DNA of 64,000 bases from Plantactinospora sp. KBS50. GTDB taxonomy: Bacteria; Actinomycetota; Actinomycetes; Mycobacteriales; Micromonosporaceae. The notes below the pieces were generated by a model. The model saw nothing but the letters and a program-made list of their open reading frames with translations. It searched no databases and was not told where the DNA came from. Made by a program: the position numbers and the translations under genes. Below are positions 34,216 through 43,900 of this stretch, in pieces (positions within the stretch are counted from its first letter, which is position 1; every line of letters starts with the position of its first letter). Where the stretch lies: positions 2,232,001-2,296,000 of the forward strand of contig NZ_CP022961.1 in NCBI RefSeq assembly GCF_002285795.1, read 5' to 3'.

Positions 34216-36488
34216 TCACGGCGGTCCGGGGCCACCGTCCGGCCGGTCGATCCGGTCCACGAGCCGCCGGACGGCAGCCTGGTACTCCGGCTGGCTGTGG
34301 TAGGGCCAGTGGCGTTCCACCGGCGGCGGCACGGTGTCGGTCGGGTCGATGGTGACGGCCCGCGGGTCGCGCAGCCGGACGTCCACGGCGGCATGGTCGG
34401 CCCGGTCGTCGGCCCGGTGGTCGGCCCGGTGGTCGGCCCGGTCGTCGTGCCGGGGGAAGATCGCGCCGCCGATGGGATCGGTGTCGCGCCACAGGTTGAG
34501 CCACCGCCAGCCGAGCCGGTCACCGACGTCGCAGAGGGTCTCCCGGCCCAGGTAGGCGGGATACAGCCGGGCGTAGATGCGCTCCAGCGGGCTGCCGTGG
34601 CTCAGCAGCGCGACGCGGCGCAGCACCCGCGGCGGCAGTTGCAGGATGGTCGCCGCGGCCAGCACCGAGCCGTGGCTGTGCCCGGAGATGACCACCGGCC
34701 CGGCGGCGGCCAGCGCGGAGACCCGCTTGGCCAGTTCCGGGACCGCTCGGGCGGCGTAGCAGGGCGGCGCGAACGGGTGGGCGGTCCGCGGCCAGAACGT
34801 ACCGATGTCCCACAGCGCCGCGATCACCCGCCGGGTCTCGGCGGACCGGTACGCGCGGAAGCCCACCAGCAGCAGGCCGATCACTGCCAGGCTGAGCACC
34901 CAGATGCTCAGGTCGGTCACGTACGCGGCGAAGGTGGCGACGCCGGTGTGCCGGCCGGCGAGCCGGGCCGCGAGTTCGGTGGGTCCCGTCCCGATCAGGT
35001 CGAGCGCGATGGTGGCCAGGCCGAGTGCGGAGATCACGAAGAAGGAGACCAGCATCGGCCCGAGTTCCTCGATGACCTGGGCCTCGGCAACGGTCCGGTG
35101 CACCACCCGCAGCCTGGCCCGGGCCTGCGGCGGCGCGTCCGGGTAGTCCCGCGCCACGATCGCGGCGGCCATCCGCTGCCGGCGACGGCGGCTGAGGCTC
35201 AGCGCGCCGGCGGCGGCCACGGAGAGGATCACCATCGAGAGCAGCGCGGCGAGCGCGGCCCACCAGTAGGCGACGGGTGGCTCCAGTGGCCCGTAGGACC
35301 GCGGGTTCGGGCGGATCGGGTCGGGGATGGCCCCGCGGTCCAGCAGGTCGGCGACCCGGTAGACGAGCGTGGCGGTGAAGGCGGCCCCGACGCTGACCGC
35401 CGCGGCGGCGACGATCGGCGTGCCGAGCCCGCGCAGGAAGGGCGGGATCTCCCGGCGTACCCCGCGGCGCCGCCGGACCGTGACGGCCGCGAGCACGATC
35501 AGCAGGACGCCCTGCGCGGTGATCAGACCTCCGGCGCTGCCCTCGTACCCGGGAAGTTGCCCGATCCGTGGCGTGACGTGCCGGGCGAGGCAGGCGTAGC
35601 CGAGGCTCAGCACGGTGACGGCCACGACGGCGACCCGCAGCGCCGGCAGGGCGCAGCGGGTCACGGCCGGCCGGATCGGGGTCGGCAGGCACAGCAGGGC
35701 GGCGCAGCACAGGATCAGCCCGGTGGCGGCGGCGAAGACCGCCCAACCCGCCGGGTGCCCACCGGTGACGACGGCGGCGGTCAGGCTGGCAGCCACGACG
35801 CCGGCGCCCACCCCGAGGTGGAGTTGGCGCAGCCAGGCCGTGGTCCGCTCGTCGTGCCAGAATCCCGGCGCGTCGAGGCCCTCGGTGCTCTCCTGGGCCG
35901 GCGGTCCGAGCCGGGGGTCGAAGCCGCCGAACGCGCGGGCCGAGCGGGTGCCGATCGCCCAGACCACCCGCAGCGCGAGCAGCGGCAGCAGGGCCAGCAG
36001 CGCCAGGCGGGGGCCGGGCGGCAGCACCGCCAGCCAGGACAGGTACGGCCGGCCGGCGCGGCACTCGTGGTACGGCACGCACTGCCAGCCCACGAGGTCC
36101 ATGGTGATCCCGATGATCGACAGCACGAAGGCGGCGGTGAGGGTGCCGGCCAGCAGCCGGCAGAGCGCGCCGAGCAGCCCGAGCCGGTCGGTGCGGGTCG
36201 GGCGCAGCCAGATCGACAGGTTGGCCAGCATGAACGGCAACAGCAGCAGCATCGAGGCGGTCCGCACCGCGGCCCCGGCGGTGAGCGCACCCCACCGGTA
36301 CGCCTCGACGGCGACGCCCGGGGCCGCCCCGCCGGCCGGACCCGTGGCCGGCCGGGGGCGGTAGAAGCCGGCGTGCGCGTCGCCGGCCACCCGCAGCACG
36401 ATCGGGTGGTCGAGGATCCGCTCCGCCGAGACGCCGGACACCCCGTGCACCCGGAGTTCGGCGGGTCCGGGCTCCGGCGTGGTGGGCA
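34216..36488 (-). CDS. Large multi-TM membrane protein with C-terminal alpha/beta-hydrolase-like domain
   Basis: 757 residues from GTG 36488 (VPTTPEPGPAELRVHGVSGV). The opening RVHGVSGVSAERILDHP is a conserved mark of a poorly studied actinobacterial membrane family. It is followed by about 11-12 TM helices between residues 75 and 560, with long basic loops (RRRRGVRREIPPFLRGLGTP). The C-terminal 190 residues are cytoplasmic and carry VVISGHSHGSVLAAATILQL, a G-x-S-x-G nucleophile elbow, with LLSHGSPLERIY, suggesting a lipase/esterase-like domain. Tail repeats DHRADHRADDRADH near the end. Function unknown; membrane-lipid hydrolysis is possible but unproven. Confidence 0.75.
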
Positions 36489-36711
36489 CAGGGCCAGCCT
36501 CACAGACCGCCGCAGCCGCCGCGGCGGATTCCCCGCAAGCGCCGCCGGCGCGGCGCCGGCCGCCTGTCCGGTTCGTCGCAGGGCGATCAATGCATAGATG
36601 TACTTGATTGTCTGGGGTAGCGTGTCCAGCGGCGGTGGTCACCCGTACCGGCACGTGCGGCCGGGCGACCCCGGCGGAGCGGACCTACCAGCACAGCGAA
36701 GGGAGTGACGC
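36489..36711. other. Divergent region before the pectinesterase gene
   Basis: 223 bases. An AT-richer island at 36588-36620 has ATCAA-13-TTGAT symmetry and may be a promoter or operator for the pectinesterase; otherwise GC-rich inverted repeats without a clear role. Confidence 0.4.
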
Positions 36712-38121
36712 GTGAGAAACCGTACCGGGTGGCGCAGGACCGCACCGATCCTCGTGCTCGCCACCATCCTCGCCGGCGGCGCGACGGTCGCGACCGCCGT
36801 CTCGGCCCAGGCCGCCGCCGGTTGCCAGGTCGCGTACACGGTGAGCGCACAGTGGACCGGAGGGTTCACCGCCAACATCAGGATCACCAACCTCGGCGAC
36901 GCCATCAACGGCTGGCGGCTCGGCTGGACCTTCCCGGCCGGCCAGGCCGTCACCCAGGCGTGGGGGTTCACCGCCAATCCGGCCAGCGGCAGCGTGCTGG
37001 CCACGAACGTGGACTACGACGCCGTCATCGCCACCAACGCCTCCATCGACGTCGGCTTCAACGGAAGCTGGACCGGAAGCAACCCGAGCCCCACCGGATT
37101 CACCCTCAACGGCACCGCCTGCACCGGCTCGGTCGACCCGACCGCGGCGCCGACCAGCGCCTCGCCGACGGCGGCGCCGACCAGCGCCTCGCCGACCGCG
37201 GCGCCCAGCACGGCGGCACCGACCAGCGCGCCACCCGGCACGGGCACGCCGACGGTCGCGGCCGACGGCACCGGCACCTACCGCACGGTCCAGGCGGCCA
37301 TCGACGCGGTGCCGGCGAACAACACCCAGCGGGTCGTGATCACCATCAAGCCCGGCACGTACCGCCAGGTCATCACGGTGCCGGCGAACAAGCCGTACAT
37401 CACCCTCGCCGGGCTCGGCTCGGGTCCGTCCGGCACCGTGCTGGTCTACAACGACTCCGCGGCCAGCAACGGCACGTTCGCCAGCGCCAGCATGTTCGTG
37501 TACGGCGCCAACTTCGTCGCCGAGAACCTCACGATCTCCAACGACTACGACGAGAACAACGGCGCGTACCAGGCGGTCGCGCTGCACCTCAACGCCGACC
37601 GGGCGGTGCTGCGCAACGTCCGGCTCCTCGGTGACCAGGACACCTTCCTGATCAACGTGAACGCCCGGGCGTACGTGGTGGACTCGTACGTCGAGGGCAC
37701 CGTGGACTTCATCTTCGGCGACGGCACCGTGGTGTTCAACAACTGTGTCCTCTACGAGAAGCGCTCCACGGGCGGGCCGATCACCGCCGCCCGGACCGAC
37801 CCGGCGAAGACGTACGGGATGCTGATCTACCGCTCGACGATCACCGGGGCGACCGGCAACACCACCGAACTGGGCCGGCCCTGGGGGCCGAGCGCCCAGG
37901 TCGTCTACCGGGAGTCGGTGCTCAGCGCCACCATCCGGACCGCGCAGCCCTGGATGGACATGTCCGGCAACGTCTGGCAGAACGCCCGGTTCTTCGAGTA
38001 CAAGAACACCGGCGCGGGCGCCGGGGTCAACGGCAACCGCCCGCAGTTGACCGACGCCCAGGCGGCCAACTACACCCCGCAGAAGTACCTGGCCGGCAGC
38101 GACGGCTGGAACCCGATGTGA
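36712..38121 (+). CDS. Secreted CBM2 - pectin methylesterase
   Basis: 469 residues from GTG 36712 (leader GAAGGGAG). Signal peptide to about residue 36; CBM2 domain (AAGCQVAYTVSAQWTGGFTA to FTLNGTACTG); a linker of TAAPTSASP repeats; and a right-handed beta-helix pectinesterase domain (CE8). Catalytic features: YQAVALHLNADRAVLRNVRL, LGDQDTF with the first Asp, YVEGTVDFIFGDGTVVFNNC with the second Asp, and LGRPWG with the Arg and Trp. It de-esterifies pectin outside the cell; the CBM2 anchors it to cellulose. Length and motifs are complete. Confidence 0.95.
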   Translation: MRNRTGWRRTAPILVLATILAGGATVATAVSAQAAAGCQVAYTVSAQWTGGFTANIRITNLGDAINGWRLGWTFPAGQAVTQAWGFTANPASGSVLATNVDYDAVIATNASIDVGFNGSWTGSNPSPTGFTLNGTACTGSVDPTAAPTSASPTAAPTSASPTAAPSTAAPTSAPPGTGTPTVAADGTGTYRTVQAAIDAVPANNTQRVVITIKPGTYRQVITVPANKPYITLAGLGSGPSGTVLVYNDSAASNGTFASASMFVYGANFVAENLTISNDYDENNGAYQAVALHLNADRAVLRNVRLLGDQDTFLINVNARAYVVDSYVEGTVDFIFGDGTVVFNNCVLYEKRSTGGPITAARTDPAKTYGMLIYRSTITGATGNTTELGRPWGPSAQVVYRESVLSATIRTAQPWMDMSGNVWQNARFFEYKNTGAGAGVNGNRPQLTDAQAANYTPQKYLAGSDGWNPM

Positions 38122-38151
38122 CGACGATCCCCGGGTCGTGATCATCCGTCC

Positions 38152-38215
38152 GGGTCGTGACGCGTCGGGGTCGTGACGCGTCGGGGTCGTGACGCGTCGG
38201 GGTCGTGACGCGGAC
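38152..38215. repeat. 16-bp tandem repeat between convergent genes
   Basis: Four copies of GGGTCGTGACGCGTCG (last copy ends CGGAC) after the pectinesterase stop. Each unit contains TGACGCGTC, itself nearly palindromic. Confidence 0.85.
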
Positions 38216-38256
38216 GGGTCGTGATCCGGACGGCGGTTGCGGATCGAGACGACACA

Positions 38257-38293
38257 GGTGTCGGGGCCGGCCCCGTGGACCGGCCCCGACACC
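38257..38293. terminator. Bidirectional hairpin between pectinesterase and xylanase genes
   Basis: Perfect 14-bp stem GGTGTCGGGGCCGG / CCGGCCCCGACACC with a 9-base loop, 12 bases from the end of the convergent GH10 gene. Confidence 0.7.
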
Positions 38294-38305
38294 CGTGACG
38301 CCGGC

Positions 38306-39499
38306 CTAGCGGTGCGGGCGCTGCGCCACGCGCGGCAGCACGTAGGGCGGTCCGGCGTAGATCAGGTCGGCCCGCATCACGTTGTACGCCCGCTTGGGCT
38401 GGTAGTTCTCGTCGTAGATGGTCGCCAGGCCCTCCGGCGGGTTGTCGAAGGTGCCGGGGACCCAGGAGTGCTTGTCGGTGAAGCCCCAGACCGTGAACGA
38501 CAGGCAGTGCCGTTCGGACAGGCACGCCTGGAGCAGGATGCTGAAGTTCGCGGCCGACGCCTGGAGCCGGGGGTTGATCTCGGCGGACTCGCCGGCCTGC
38601 ACGCCGTCGGTCATCTGGCTGCGCACGTCGACCTCGGTGAAGGCCGTGGCCAGCCCCAGCGAGGTGAACTTCTTCAGCGCCGCGGCCACCTGGAGGGTGT
38701 CGTAGTTGCCGTACTGGGTGCCCAGGTGGCCCTGGCTGCCGACGCCGTCGATGGGCACGCCCCGGGACCGCAGGTCCTTGGCCATGTCGTAGACGAACCG
38801 GGTCTTGTCGTTGGCCGGGTCACCCGAGCCGAACGCCTCGATGTTGTAGTCGTTGTAGAACAGCAGCGCCTGCGGATCGGCCGCGCGGGCCCAGCGGAAC
38901 GCGTCGGCGATGTAGCCGGAACCGAGGTGCTCGGCCCAGAAACCCTTGTAGTGCAGCGTCGGCGGGTTGTCCCAGGGGTCGCTGACCGCCTCGTTCACCA
39001 CGTCCCACTGCCAGATCTTGCCCCGGAAGTGCCTGACCACGTCGGTGATGTGCTTGTGCAGCAGGTCGCGCAGTTCGTCGTTGCTGATCGAGCCGTCGGC
39101 CACGCCGCTGGTCAGCCAGCCGGGGAGCTGGTTGTGCCAGACCAGCACGTGTCCGCGGACGCGCTGCCCGTGCTGGCGGGCGAAGCTGACGAGTTCGTCG
39201 GCCGGCCCCCAGTTGTAGGTGCCCCGGGTGGGTTCGAGGCTCTCCCACTTCATCACGTTCTCGGCGGTCACCGTGGAGAACTCGTCGCCGACGATCTGCC
39301 GGTACTGCGGGTCGTCCGGGTCGGCCAGGGCGTCCATGTCGACCGCGGTGCCGACGTACAGGTTGTGCCGCAGGCCCAGGTTGCGCAGGCTCTGGTCGGT
39401 CGGGTCGTAGGGGTGGCCCGCCGAGGCGGGCAGGCTGTTCAGGGTGGCGACGGTCGCGACGGCGACCGCGGCGGTGGCTACCCACCGTCTCAGCTTCAT
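38306..39499 (-). CDS. Secreted GH10 endo-1,4-beta-xylanase
   Basis: 397 residues from ATG 39499. Signal peptide with cleavage near LPASAG. The (beta/alpha)8 GH10 domain fills the rest: TAENVMKWESLEP, VRGHVLVWHNQLPGWL, WQWDVVNEAVSD with the acid/base Glu, FYNDYNIEAFG, GVGSQGHLG, and TAFTEVDVRSQ with the nucleophile Glu. LSFTVWGFTDKHSWVPG near the end completes the aromatic subsite wall. No binding module follows. Cleaves xylan outside the cell. Preceded by palindromic sites that suggest sugar-responsive repression. Confidence 0.95.
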   Translation of the reverse strand: MKLRRWVATAAVAVATVATLNSLPASAGHPYDPTDQSLRNLGLRHNLYVGTAVDMDALADPDDPQYRQIVGDEFSTVTAENVMKWESLEPTRGTYNWGPADELVSFARQHGQRVRGHVLVWHNQLPGWLTSGVADGSISNDELRDLLHKHITDVVRHFRGKIWQWDVVNEAVSDPWDNPPTLHYKGFWAEHLGSGYIADAFRWARAADPQALLFYNDYNIEAFGSGDPANDKTRFVYDMAKDLRSRGVPIDGVGSQGHLGTQYGNYDTLQVAAALKKFTSLGLATAFTEVDVRSQMTDGVQAGESAEINPRLQASAANFSILLQACLSERHCLSFTVWGFTDKHSWVPGTFDNPPEGLATIYDENYQPKRAYNVMRADLIYAGPPYVLPRVAQRPHR

Positions 39500-39555
39500 G
39501 GGCGTACCTCTTCCGGGGAGGGAACGGGGCCGGATCGGGTGGAACCGAAATGTTC

Positions 39556-39599
39556 CGGAAAGTTTCCGAGACGCGATCGAAACATTACGGTTATCGATC
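39556..39599 (-). promoter_or_regulatory. Palindromic operator sites upstream of GH10 gene
   Basis: CGGAAAGTTTCCG at 39556-39568, perfect 6-bp arms around one base, and GATCGA-13-TCGATC at 39575-39599. Also between them CGAAACATTACG. Position, 57-100 bases before ATG 39499, fits a LacI-family or similar repressor of xylanase. Confidence 0.55.
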
Positions 39600-39698
39600 T
39601 GCCTGGTCAACAGGCCGCCCCGGCGCCCAGGGACGGCCCGGCGGGTGGGCAGTTTCGTCCAAGACGCGGATACCGGCCGTGCGGCAGCGTTGACCGGC

Positions 39699-40130
39699 GT
39701 GCAGACCGACACCGCGCCCGTGCGCTTCGACACCAAGATCGCCGTACTGCTCCGCGACGACCTGGCGGCCTGGCAGCGGCTCAACGTGACCGCGTTCCTG
39801 GTCAGCGGCCTGGGCCGGGCCGCGCCGGAGGTGATCGGGGAGCCGTACGCCGACGCCGACGGCAGCGCCTACCTGCCGATGTTCCGGCAGCCGGTGCTGG
39901 TCCTGGTCGGCGGCCGGGAGGTGCTCGGCGGCGCGCACGCCCGGGCGCTGGCCGGGGAACTACCGACCGCCGTGTTCACCGCCGAACTGTTCCGGACCGG
40001 CAACGACCGGGACAACCGGGCCGCCGTGCGCGCGGTCGGCCGCGACCGGCTCGACCTGGTCGGGATTGCCGTGTACGGCCCGCGCAACGCCGTCGACAGG
40101 GTGCTCAAGGGTGCCCGGATGCACCCGTGA
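39699..40130 (+). CDS. DUF2000-family protein
   Basis: 143 residues from GTG 39699 (TTG 39690 is an alternative). It reads FDTKIAVLLRDDLAAWQRLNVTAFLVSGLG near the start, EPYADADGSAYLPMFRQPVLVLVGG in the middle and LDLVGIAVYGPRNAVDRVLKGARM at the end, the pattern of DUF2000, a small alpha/beta family of peptidyl-tRNA-hydrolase-like fold with unknown function. Convergent with the AraC regulator, whose 3' end overlaps it. Confidence 0.8.
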   Translation: MQTDTAPVRFDTKIAVLLRDDLAAWQRLNVTAFLVSGLGRAAPEVIGEPYADADGSAYLPMFRQPVLVLVGGREVLGGAHARALAGELPTAVFTAELFRTGNDRDNRAAVRAVGRDRLDLVGIAVYGPRNAVDRVLKGARMHP

Positions 40131-40940
40131 CGCCCCGGGTCGCGGCGTGGCCCGGTACCTGCCCGGGGTGAACCCGAGGGTGTGTCGGAACTGCCGGCAC
40201 AGGTGGGACTGGTCGCAGAAGCCGGCCCGCACGGCCACCTCGGCGGCCGGCAGGCCGTCGGCGAGCAGCCGCCGGGCCAGCTCCAGCCGGCGGCTGACCA
40301 CGTACCGGTGCGGGCTCATCCCGAACCGCCGGGAGAACGCCCGGACCAGGTACGTCGGGCCGGTGTGCAGCCGCGCGGCGGCCGCGGCCAGCGGGATGCC
40401 CGCGGGCAACCGCTCGTCCAGCAGGTCGCGGAACCGGTCCGCCAGGCGCGGGTCGCGGACCTCCGGCGGCCGCTGCGGCACCCCGGAGCGCCCCAGGTGC
40501 TGCCGCAGCCGCTCGGCCACGAAGGCCAGCTCGGTCTCGGCCGCGACGTCGTGCCCCGGGCGCAGCAGCAGCCCGTGCAGCCGGTCGATCCGGCGCCGCA
40601 GCGGGCCGTCGTCGATCGCCGGATGGTCCAGCGCCGGACCGATGAGCCCCTCGCCGAGCTGGCCGGTGTCGAGGTAGAGCACCCGCTTGCGGAAGCCGGC
40701 CGCGGTGACCGCCCGGCCGTTGTGCGGGACGTACGGCGGCAGCAGCGTGACGACCTGCCGGAACGCGCCGTGCTGGTGCCGGTCCAGGTCGTAGCGCACG
40801 ATCCCGTCGTCGACCACGAGCAGGGTCCACGTCTCGTGCAGGTGCATCGGGTAGGCGTGGTCGGTGAAGCGGGCGTGCAACACCTCGCTGATTCCCGCGA
40901 CCCCGGGCGACCACGCCCGGACGGCCGGCCCGGCAGTCAC
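40105..40940 (-). CDS. AraC-family regulator with cupin sensor, 3' end ambiguous
   Basis: GTG 40940. An N-terminal AraC_binding cupin (HAYPMHLHETWTLLVVDDG, VTLLPPYVPHNGR) and a C-terminal AraC HTH pair (IPLAAAAARLHTGPTYLVRAFSRRFG; LPAAEVAVRAGFCDQSHLCRQF, then RHTLGFTPGRYRA). The domain is complete by about 40150. As sequenced the frame runs on to 39960, deep into the antisense of the DUF2000 gene; one extra base in the C4/G4 run at 40133-40136 gives a stop at 40105, the end I list. It may regulate the DUF2000 gene or a distant target; many such genes with a DUF2000 neighbour are seen in actinomycetes (from memory). Confidence 0.8.
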
Positions 40941-40953
40941 ATGCGCAAGTGTA

Positions 40954-40993
40954 GGCCGGTGCCGGGCCGCCGACCGGCGGCCCGGCACCGGCC
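40954..40993 (-). terminator. Strong hairpin terminator after the secreted-protein gene
   Basis: Perfect 18-bp stem GGCCGGTGCCGGGCCGCC / GGCGGCCCGGCACCGGCC with a GACC loop, six bases past the stop of the gene at 41000 and 13 bases before the AraC start, separating the two same-strand genes. Confidence 0.75.
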
Positions 40994-40999
40994 GGCGGC

Positions 41000-42328
41000 T
41001 CAGCCGAAGGCCGAGACCGGCGTCGCGTACACCATCCGCTGGCCGGGGTGCTCGGTGACGGTGAACAGCACGTCGCCGAAGCCGCGGAAGCCCGACCAGT
41101 ACGACAGGTCCTCCGGCCCGACGGCCGCGGTGACCCGCCGGGTGGAACTGCTCAGCACGCCCGTGCTGGCGCCGGCCGGCGCGCTCGTGCGCAACAGGTC
41201 GCCGTTGTCGTTCTGGTCCGGCACGTCCGTGCCGTGACTGCGCTGCACGTACCAGGTGTCGCCGTGCGAGACCGCGCCCTGGATGTTCGACACCGGCAGC
41301 CGGAAGGCGCTGGCGGCGTGCCAGCGGCCGTCCGCGGCCAGCGACGGCTGCCCGTTGCTGCCGTTCAGCGGCCAGGTGGCGACCCGGCCGACGGTGCTGC
41401 CGTTGCAGTACTCGCCGGTGGTCAGGTGGTCGGTGCCGGTGCGGTCCAGCCCGACGAAGGAGAAGTGCGGCGACCCGGTGCCGGTGCACACGCTCGGATC
41501 GGTCACCTCGCCGGCCGCGCTGGTCCAGGCGGCCACCTCGGGCATCACGTACCGGTAGCCGTGCCCGTAGAAGACGCCGTCGTGCCGGCCGATCCGGGTC
41601 TTGTCGGTGGTGTCGCCCCTGCTGCCGGCGGCCTGGAGATCGAAGATGTAGCGCATGTCGAAGACCCGGAAACCGCGCCGGGTGTCCGCGACGTACAGGT
41701 AGTTGCCGTACCACGCGATGCCGCCGGCGTGCAGCGAGCTGCCGGACGAGTCCTGCTTGGTACGCAGGCTCATGTACGTGGCGTTGCCGGAGTCGTTGAT
41801 GTACGGGTACGCCAGCAGCACGTGCTGGTAGTCACCGGTGTCCGGGTTGATGAACGTCACCCGGGCGCCCTTGACGTACTCGGAGTCGTCGTTGTACCAG
41901 CTCACGATCAGCGGTTGCGCGGTGCCCCACGCCTGGTCGTCCTGCGCGTCGGCGACCGTGGTGATGCCCTGCGGGGTCCACTCGACGTTGCCGCCGTTGG
42001 TGCCGCTGTCGGCGGAGTCGAAGCAGAAGCTGTACACCGGCGCCAGGGTGCGTTCCTTGACGTCCACGGCACCCGGGTTGCAGATGGCGCCGCGCCCCTG
42101 CATGGCCGTGCCGTGCCGGCTGGACTGGGCCAGCAGGTTCTGCACGCCCAGCTTCGGCAGCTGCGCGTCCAGCAGCAGCACCCGGTCCATCAGCTCGGCC
42201 TGGTTGGACGCCGGCCGCAGATCGAAGTCGGACAGGGTCGGCGCGCCCGCGGCCTCGGCCGGGACGGCGGCGACCGCGGTGGAGACCACCACCACGGTCA
42301 GCGCCGTGGTCACTCGTCGGATCCACAT
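41000..42328 (-). CDS. Secreted protein of unknown function
   Basis: 442 residues from ATG 42328, leader GGGGAGG. Signal peptide with cleavage near VPAEAAGA. The mature protein shows FDLRPASNQAELMDRVLLLDAQLPKLGVQNLLAQ, then beta-rich segments with SFCFDSADSGTNGGNVEWTP, SWYNDDSEYVKGARVTFIN, HAGGIAWYGNYLYVADTRRG and ILLAYPY-like strands, which look like a beta-propeller with the YLYVADT repeat type. No catalytic motif recognised. I recall similar proteins annotated only as 'secreted protein' in streptomycetes. Flanking genes for polysaccharide use suggest, but do not show, a role there. Confidence 0.7.
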   Translation of the reverse strand: MWIRRVTTALTVVVVSTAVAAVPAEAAGAPTLSDFDLRPASNQAELMDRVLLLDAQLPKLGVQNLLAQSSRHGTAMQGRGAICNPGAVDVKERTLAPVYSFCFDSADSGTNGGNVEWTPQGITTVADAQDDQAWGTAQPLIVSWYNDDSEYVKGARVTFINPDTGDYQHVLLAYPYINDSGNATYMSLRTKQDSSGSSLHAGGIAWYGNYLYVADTRRGFRVFDMRYIFDLQAAGSRGDTTDKTRIGRHDGVFYGHGYRYVMPEVAAWTSAAGEVTDPSVCTGTGSPHFSFVGLDRTGTDHLTTGEYCNGSTVGRVATWPLNGSNGQPSLAADGRWHAASAFRLPVSNIQGAVSHGDTWYVQRSHGTDVPDQNDNGDLLRTSAPAGASTGVLSSSTRRVTAAVGPEDLSYWSGFRGFGDVLFTVTEHPGQRMVYATPVSAFG

Positions 42329-42517
42329 GAATTTGACCTCCCCAGGCTTGTGGATCGAAGACCCTGAGGGTATGACCACCGGGCGCTCGGCCCGGTCCCG
42401 GGGCGCGGCGCCGGGACCCGACGGGCGGTTCGAACCCGGGATCCCCGGGCCGCGTGACTATGATCGGCGACCCGGTCCGGTACGCCGGCCGGCCCGGCCA
42501 GGAGGGAGGCTCCAGGT

Positions 42518-43495
42518 ATGCGCGACGCGTCCGCCTGCTGGTTGCGGGCGCCCGGTGCGGCGGAGATCCGCCCGGTCCGGCTGCCCGATCCCGGCCCCGG
42601 CGAGGTGCTGGTCCGCACCCGGTACACCGGGGTCAGCCGGGGGACCGAGACGCTGGTGTTCGCCGGCAACGTGCCGCAGAGCCAGTACGCGGCCATGCGG
42701 GCGCCGTTCCAGGAGGGCGACTTCCCGGCCCCGGTGAAGTACGGCTACCTGAACGTCGGCGTGGTCGAGTCCGGCCCGGCCGACCTGCGCGGCCGTACCG
42801 TCTTCTGCCTCTACCCGCACCAGAGCGGGTACGTGGTGCCGGCCGACGCCGTGGTCCCGGTGCCCGACGGGGTGCCGCCGCAACGGGCGGTACTGGCCGG
42901 CACCGTGGAGACCGCGGTGAACGCGCTGTGGGACTGCCCTCCGCTGGTCGGCGACCGGGTCACGGTGCTCGGCGCCGGGATGGTCGGCTGCTGCGTGGCG
43001 GCGCTGCTGGCCCGGTTTCCGGGGGTCCGGGTCGAACTGGTGGACCTCGACCCCGGCCGCGCCGCGGTGGCCGCCGCGCTCGGGGTGGACTTCGCCACCC
43101 CGCCGCGGGCGGCCGGCGACCGCGACCTGGTGGTGCACGCCAGCGCCAACGCCGCCGGCCTGCAACGCTGCCTGGACCTGGCCGCCGTCGAGGGCACGGT
43201 GCTCGAACTGAGCTGGTACGGCGACCGGCCGGTGGAGCTGGCCCTGGGCGGGGCGTTCCACTCCGGCCGGCTGACCGTCCGGGCCAGCCAGGTCGGCCGG
43301 GTCGCCCCGGCCCGAAGGTCCAGCCGCAGCTACCGCGACCGGCTGGCGCTCGCGCTCGACCTGCTCGCCGATCCCCGGTTCGACGCGCTGATCACCGGCG
43401 CCTCCCCGTTCGCCGAGCTGCCCGAGGTGCTCGCCCGGCTCACCGCGGGCGGCCTGCCCGCGCTCTGCCATCTCATCACCTACGACGGGAAGTGA
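42518..43495 (+). CDS. MDR-family (zinc-type) alcohol dehydrogenase, first gene of pterin-like cluster
   Basis: 325 residues from ATG 42518, leader GGAGGGAGG. Medium-chain dehydrogenase fold: [23 protein letters not shown] near residue 25, where Ser replaces the usual catalytic-zinc Cys, and a Rossmann core [20 protein letters not shown] with [14 protein letters not shown]. The short coenzyme domain and SRGTE motif resemble BchC/threonine-dehydrogenase-like members. It could oxidise or reduce a side-chain alcohol or ketone on the cluster's product. Four bases separate it from the PTPS homologue, so they are co-translated. Confidence 0.85.
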   Translation: MRDASACWLRAPGAAEIRPVRLPDPGPGEVLVRTRYTGVSRGTETLVFAGNVPQSQYAAMRAPFQEGDFPAPVKYGYLNVGVVESGPADLRGRTVFCLYPHQSGYVVPADAVVPVPDGVPPQRAVLAGTVETAVNALWDCPPLVGDRVTVLGAGMVGCCVAALLARFPGVRVELVDLDPGRAAVAAALGVDFATPPRAAGDRDLVVHASANAAGLQRCLDLAAVEGTVLELSWYGDRPVELALGGAFHSGRLTVRASQVGRVAPARRSSRSYRDRLALALDLLADPRFDALITGASPFAELPEVLARLTAGGLPALCHLITYDGK

Positions 43496-43499
43496 TCGC

Positions 43500-43898
43500 G
43501 TGTTCAGCGTGACGGTCCGGGATTCCATGATGGTCGCCCACAGCTTCCGCGGCGAGGTCTTCGGGCCGGCCCAGCGCCTGCACGGGGCGACCTTCGTGGT
43601 GGACGCGACGTTCCGCCGGGTGGATCTCGACGACGACGGGATCGTGGTGGACATCGGCCGGGCCACCGAGCAGCTGCACGCGGTGCTGGGCGAGCTGACG
43701 TACCGCAACCTCGACGACGAGCCGGCCTTCGCCGGCGTGAACACCACGACCGAGGTGCTGGCCCGGACCGTCGCCGACCGGCTGGCCGACCGGGTGCACG
43801 CGGGGGAGCTGGGCGAGGGCGCCCGGGGGCTGGCCGGGATCACCGTCACGCTGCACGAGTCGCACGTGGCCTGGGCCAGCTACGAGCGGAGCCTCTGA
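43500..43898 (+). CDS. 6-pyruvoyl-tetrahydropterin synthase / QueD-family homologue with altered active site
   Basis: 132 residues from GTG 43500. T-fold PTPS length and pattern: [66 protein letters not shown] and [15 protein letters not shown] with the substrate-anchoring Glu. In known PTPS/QueD proteins the zinc sites are AH...HGH and the catalytic set is Cys plus Asp-His; here HGH reads HGA, the Cys position lacks Cys, and LDH reads LDD. So it should bind a pterin- or pyrimidine-like ligand but perform different chemistry, or none. Same cluster as GTP cyclohydrolase II, which supports a purine-derived substrate. Confidence 0.82.
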   Translation: MFSVTVRDSMMVAHSFRGEVFGPAQRLHGATFVVDATFRRVDLDDDGIVVDIGRATEQLHAVLGELTYRNLDDEPAFAGVNTTTEVLARTVADRLADRVHAGELGEGARGLAGITVTLHESHVAWASYERSL

Positions 43899-43900
43899 GC

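Noticed and set aside
36588-36620. Origin- or attachment-like AT-rich palindrome before the pectinesterase gene
   Set aside because: Only 5-bp arms, no DnaA-box cluster, no integrase. A promoter is the simpler reading.
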